Origin: an uncultured bacterium
GTDB lineage: Bacteria > Patescibacteriota > Microgenomatia > UBA1400 > PJMF01
Reading direction: 5' to 3'
Length of the DNA: 7,065 nt
NCBI GenBank assembly: GCA_903959355.1
Contig: CAJBWJ010000008.1
Span: forward strand, 1-7,065
This document shows, piece after piece, positions 5,758-7,065 of the stretch. The notes below the pieces were generated by a model. It ran no database searches and was not told the DNA's origin. It worked only from the letters and a program-made list of their open reading frames with translations. The position numbers were made by a program, and so were the translations under genes. The stretch's first letter is position 1. Each line of letters begins with the position of its first letter.

Positions 5758-6503
5758 TGCCTATGACTGAAAATTCAAACATTGCCATCAAGATTGATCG
5801 TGTGAGTAAGCTGTTTCATAGACAGAAGCAGAGAACTTTTAAGGAGTTGATTCCGGCTTTGCTTGGTGGAGAGAAGGCAGTGGAGACTTTTTGGGCCCTA
5901 CAAGATATTGATTTGGAGATTAAGAAGGGGGAGACGGTCGGAATTATTGGGCCAAATGGCAGTGGCAAGAGTACGCTACTTAAGCTAATTGCTGGGGTGA
6001 GTAAGCCCACCAAAGGGTCAATTAAGGTAAATGGCAGGATTGCACCACTCATTGAACTAGGAGCTGGTTTTCATCCAGAGTTGACGGGGAGGGAGAATGT
6101 CTTTCTCAATGGTGTGATCTTAGGGATGAGTAGGAAAGAAGTGGAAGGGAAGTTTAAGCAAATTGTGGATTTTGCGGAGTTGTGGGATTTTATTGACCAA
6201 CCAGTGAAGCATTACAGTAGTGGAATGTATCTTAGACTGGCTTTTGCAGTGGCAATACATACGGAGCCGGAGATTTTACTGGTGGATGAGATACTAGCGG
6301 TAGGGGATGAGGGGTTTCAAAGGAAGTGTTTTGAGAAGATTGAGGAGTTAAGAAAAAACAATGTGACGATTATCATGGTGACACATGCGCTGGCTTCAGT
6401 GGAAAAGTATTGTGACAGGGCGGTGTTGTTGAAGCAGAGCAGAGTAATAGATTTTGGAGATGTTAAAAGCATATTGGACATATATAGATCAGCACCACAA
6501 TAA
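5757..6503 (+). CDS. wzt: Polysaccharide export ABC ATPase (Wzt/TagH-like)
   Basis: This 248-residue ABC ATPase is of the polysaccharide-export subfamily. Walker A GPNGSGKST is at 65-73, the signature YSSGM at 153-157 (the SSGM variant typical of Wzt/KpsT/TagH), Walker B ILLVDEIL at 173-180 followed by AVGDEGF, and the switch His at 210. The GRENVFLNG block (111-119) is also characteristic. The N-terminal extension of about 45 residues before the core strand (FHRQKQRTFKELIPALL) is usual in this group. It ends just after LDIYR, so the C-terminal carbohydrate-binding domain that reads capped O-antigen ends in some Wzt proteins is absent; it resembles the short TagH/KpsT-like form. Codons favour G endings (nearly all GAG and AAG early in the gene), unlike its neighbours. 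It is coupled to the permease by a TAATG overlap. Confidence 0.92.
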   Translation: MPMTENSNIAIKIDRVSKLFHRQKQRTFKELIPALLGGEKAVETFWALQDIDLEIKKGETVGIIGPNGSGKSTLLKLIAGVSKPTKGSIKVNGRIAPLIELGAGFHPELTGRENVFLNGVILGMSRKEVEGKFKQIVDFAELWDFIDQPVKHYSSGMYLRLAFAVAIHTEPEILLVDEILAVGDEGFQRKCFEKIEELRKNNVTIIMVTHALASVEKYCDRAVLLKQSRVIDFGDVKSILDIYRSAPQ

Positions 6504-6518
6504 ATCTCATTAATTTAT

Positions 6519-7065
6519 ATGAATGAAAAAAAACAAGTAATTGGCATTGACGTATCAATGCTTGTGTACCAAGGAAGCGGAGTTGCAAATTATACATACA
6601 ACATGGTTAAACACCTGCTTCTTTTAGATCAAAAAAATGAATATAAATTGTTTTATAGTTCTTTTAGACGTCCAAAAAACTTTTATTATTTAGATGAATT
6701 CAGAAGTCTTGGCGCAAAAGTTTTTGACTACAAATTTCCGCCTCGTATTCTTGAGTTGTTTTGGAATAAATGGCATATACTTCCAGTAGAATTGCTCATT
6801 GGAAAAGTTGACTGGTATTTTTCTTCAGACTTTTTGAGACCTCCATTGTTTAAAAACACAAAAGGAATAACAACAATTCACGATTTAACTTGGAAAGTTT
6901 TTCCACAATTTCATACAAAAAAAATTGTTGATGCTCATCATAAAAAAATGAATTTAACAATAAAATCTGGAGATTTTATAATTGCAGACTCCAAAAGCAC
7001 GGCCAATGACATTATTAAGTTTTATCCACAAGTAATAGGGCATAATAAAGTTGAAATAATTAATC
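6519..7065 (+). CDS. Glycosyltransferase, GT-B fold, family 4-like (N-terminal part; runs off the window)
   Basis: The reading frame from ATG 6519 stays open to the window end (182 residues seen). The start IGIDVSMLVYQGSGVANY (8-25) matches the N-terminal strand and glycine-rich acceptor-side loop of family 4 glycosyltransferases such as mannosyl- and rhamnosyltransferases. TTIHDLTWKVFP (118-129) and FIIADSKSTANDI (153-165) are the expected later blocks of the N-terminal Rossmann domain. The C-terminal donor-binding domain with its EX7E motif lies beyond the window. It likely adds a sugar to the lipid-linked glycan exported by the upstream ABC pair. It begins 15 nt after the wzt stop with no Shine-Dalgarno and no convincing promoter, so read-through from the wzm promoter is likely. 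It is markedly A+T-rich (about 22-35% GC in sampled lines) with AAA, GAA and ATA codons, unlike wzt, which hints at a different origin. Confidence 0.88.
   Translation, partial: MNEKKQVIGIDVSMLVYQGSGVANYTYNMVKHLLLLDQKNEYKLFYSSFRRPKNFYYLDEFRSLGAKVFDYKFPPRILELFWNKWHILPVELLIGKVDWYFSSDFLRPPLFKNTKGITTIHDLTWKVFPQFHTKKIVDAHHKKMNLTIKSGDFIIADSKSTANDIIKFYPQVIGHNKVEIIN

Noticed and set aside
112..6503. No gene in the window ends with TGA, suggesting UGA recoding
   Set aside because: All reading frames are also free of in-frame TGA, and Trp uses TGG. With only eight complete genes the absence of TGA stops is weak, and nothing shows reassignment.
6474..6508. Possible promoter for the glycosyltransferase (TTGGAC with an AATAAA-like box)
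   Set aside because: The -35 matches only in TTG, the -10 is poor and lacks the TGn element seen at the other unit starts; read-through is simpler.

Overview
The window looks like a piece of a low-GC (roughly 40% by eye) bacterial chromosome. Genes are compact, nearly abutting, and mostly lack strong Shine-Dalgarno sequences. Three or four transcription units appear to begin leaderless or nearly leaderless. The zinc-binding lipoprotein-type protein lacks a lipobox cysteine, and no outer-membrane gene is seen. This fits a small-genome, single-membrane lineage such as Patescibacteria (CPR), but that placement is inference from style, not from a marker gene.

Layout. Positions 1-111 hold the end of an off-window unit and a bidirectional rho-independent terminator. 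On the minus strand, 2170-1211 encodes a CaCA-family cation exchanger. It is followed after 25 nt by an EpmA/GenX-like class II lysyl-tRNA synthetase paralogue (1185-112), which has its own near-consensus extended -10 promoter in that gap. Diverging from the exchanger on the plus strand is a complete zinc-uptake operon: a Fur-family regulator, most likely Zur (2250-2648), ZnuA-like binding protein (2639-3523), ZnuC-like ATPase (3528-4127) and ZnuB-like permease (4127-4921). A perfect 9-bp inverted repeat with a 5-nt spacer sits between the -35 and -10 of the zur promoter. This is the expected place for an autoregulatory Zur operator: with zinc bound, Zur would shut off both itself and the importer.

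From 4978 a second functional block starts from its own extended -10 promoter: an ABC-2 polysaccharide/teichoic-acid export permease (Wzm/TagG type), its ATPase (Wzt/TagH type, without the C-terminal carbohydrate-binding domain), and from 6519 the N-terminal half of a GT-B, family-4-like glycosyltransferase that runs off the window. This is the beginning of a cell-surface glycan synthesis and export cluster. Base composition changes along it: the plus strand goes from C-rich to strongly G-rich around 4.3 kb, and the glycosyltransferase is abruptly A+T-rich.

All protein families here are known. What deserves attention is the regulatory architecture: a shared leaderless, extended -10 start pattern; a Zur-type palindrome between divergent metal-transport genes; and a composition break at the glycan cluster. 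I saw no CRISPR array, tRNA, rRNA, insertion sequence or attachment site.
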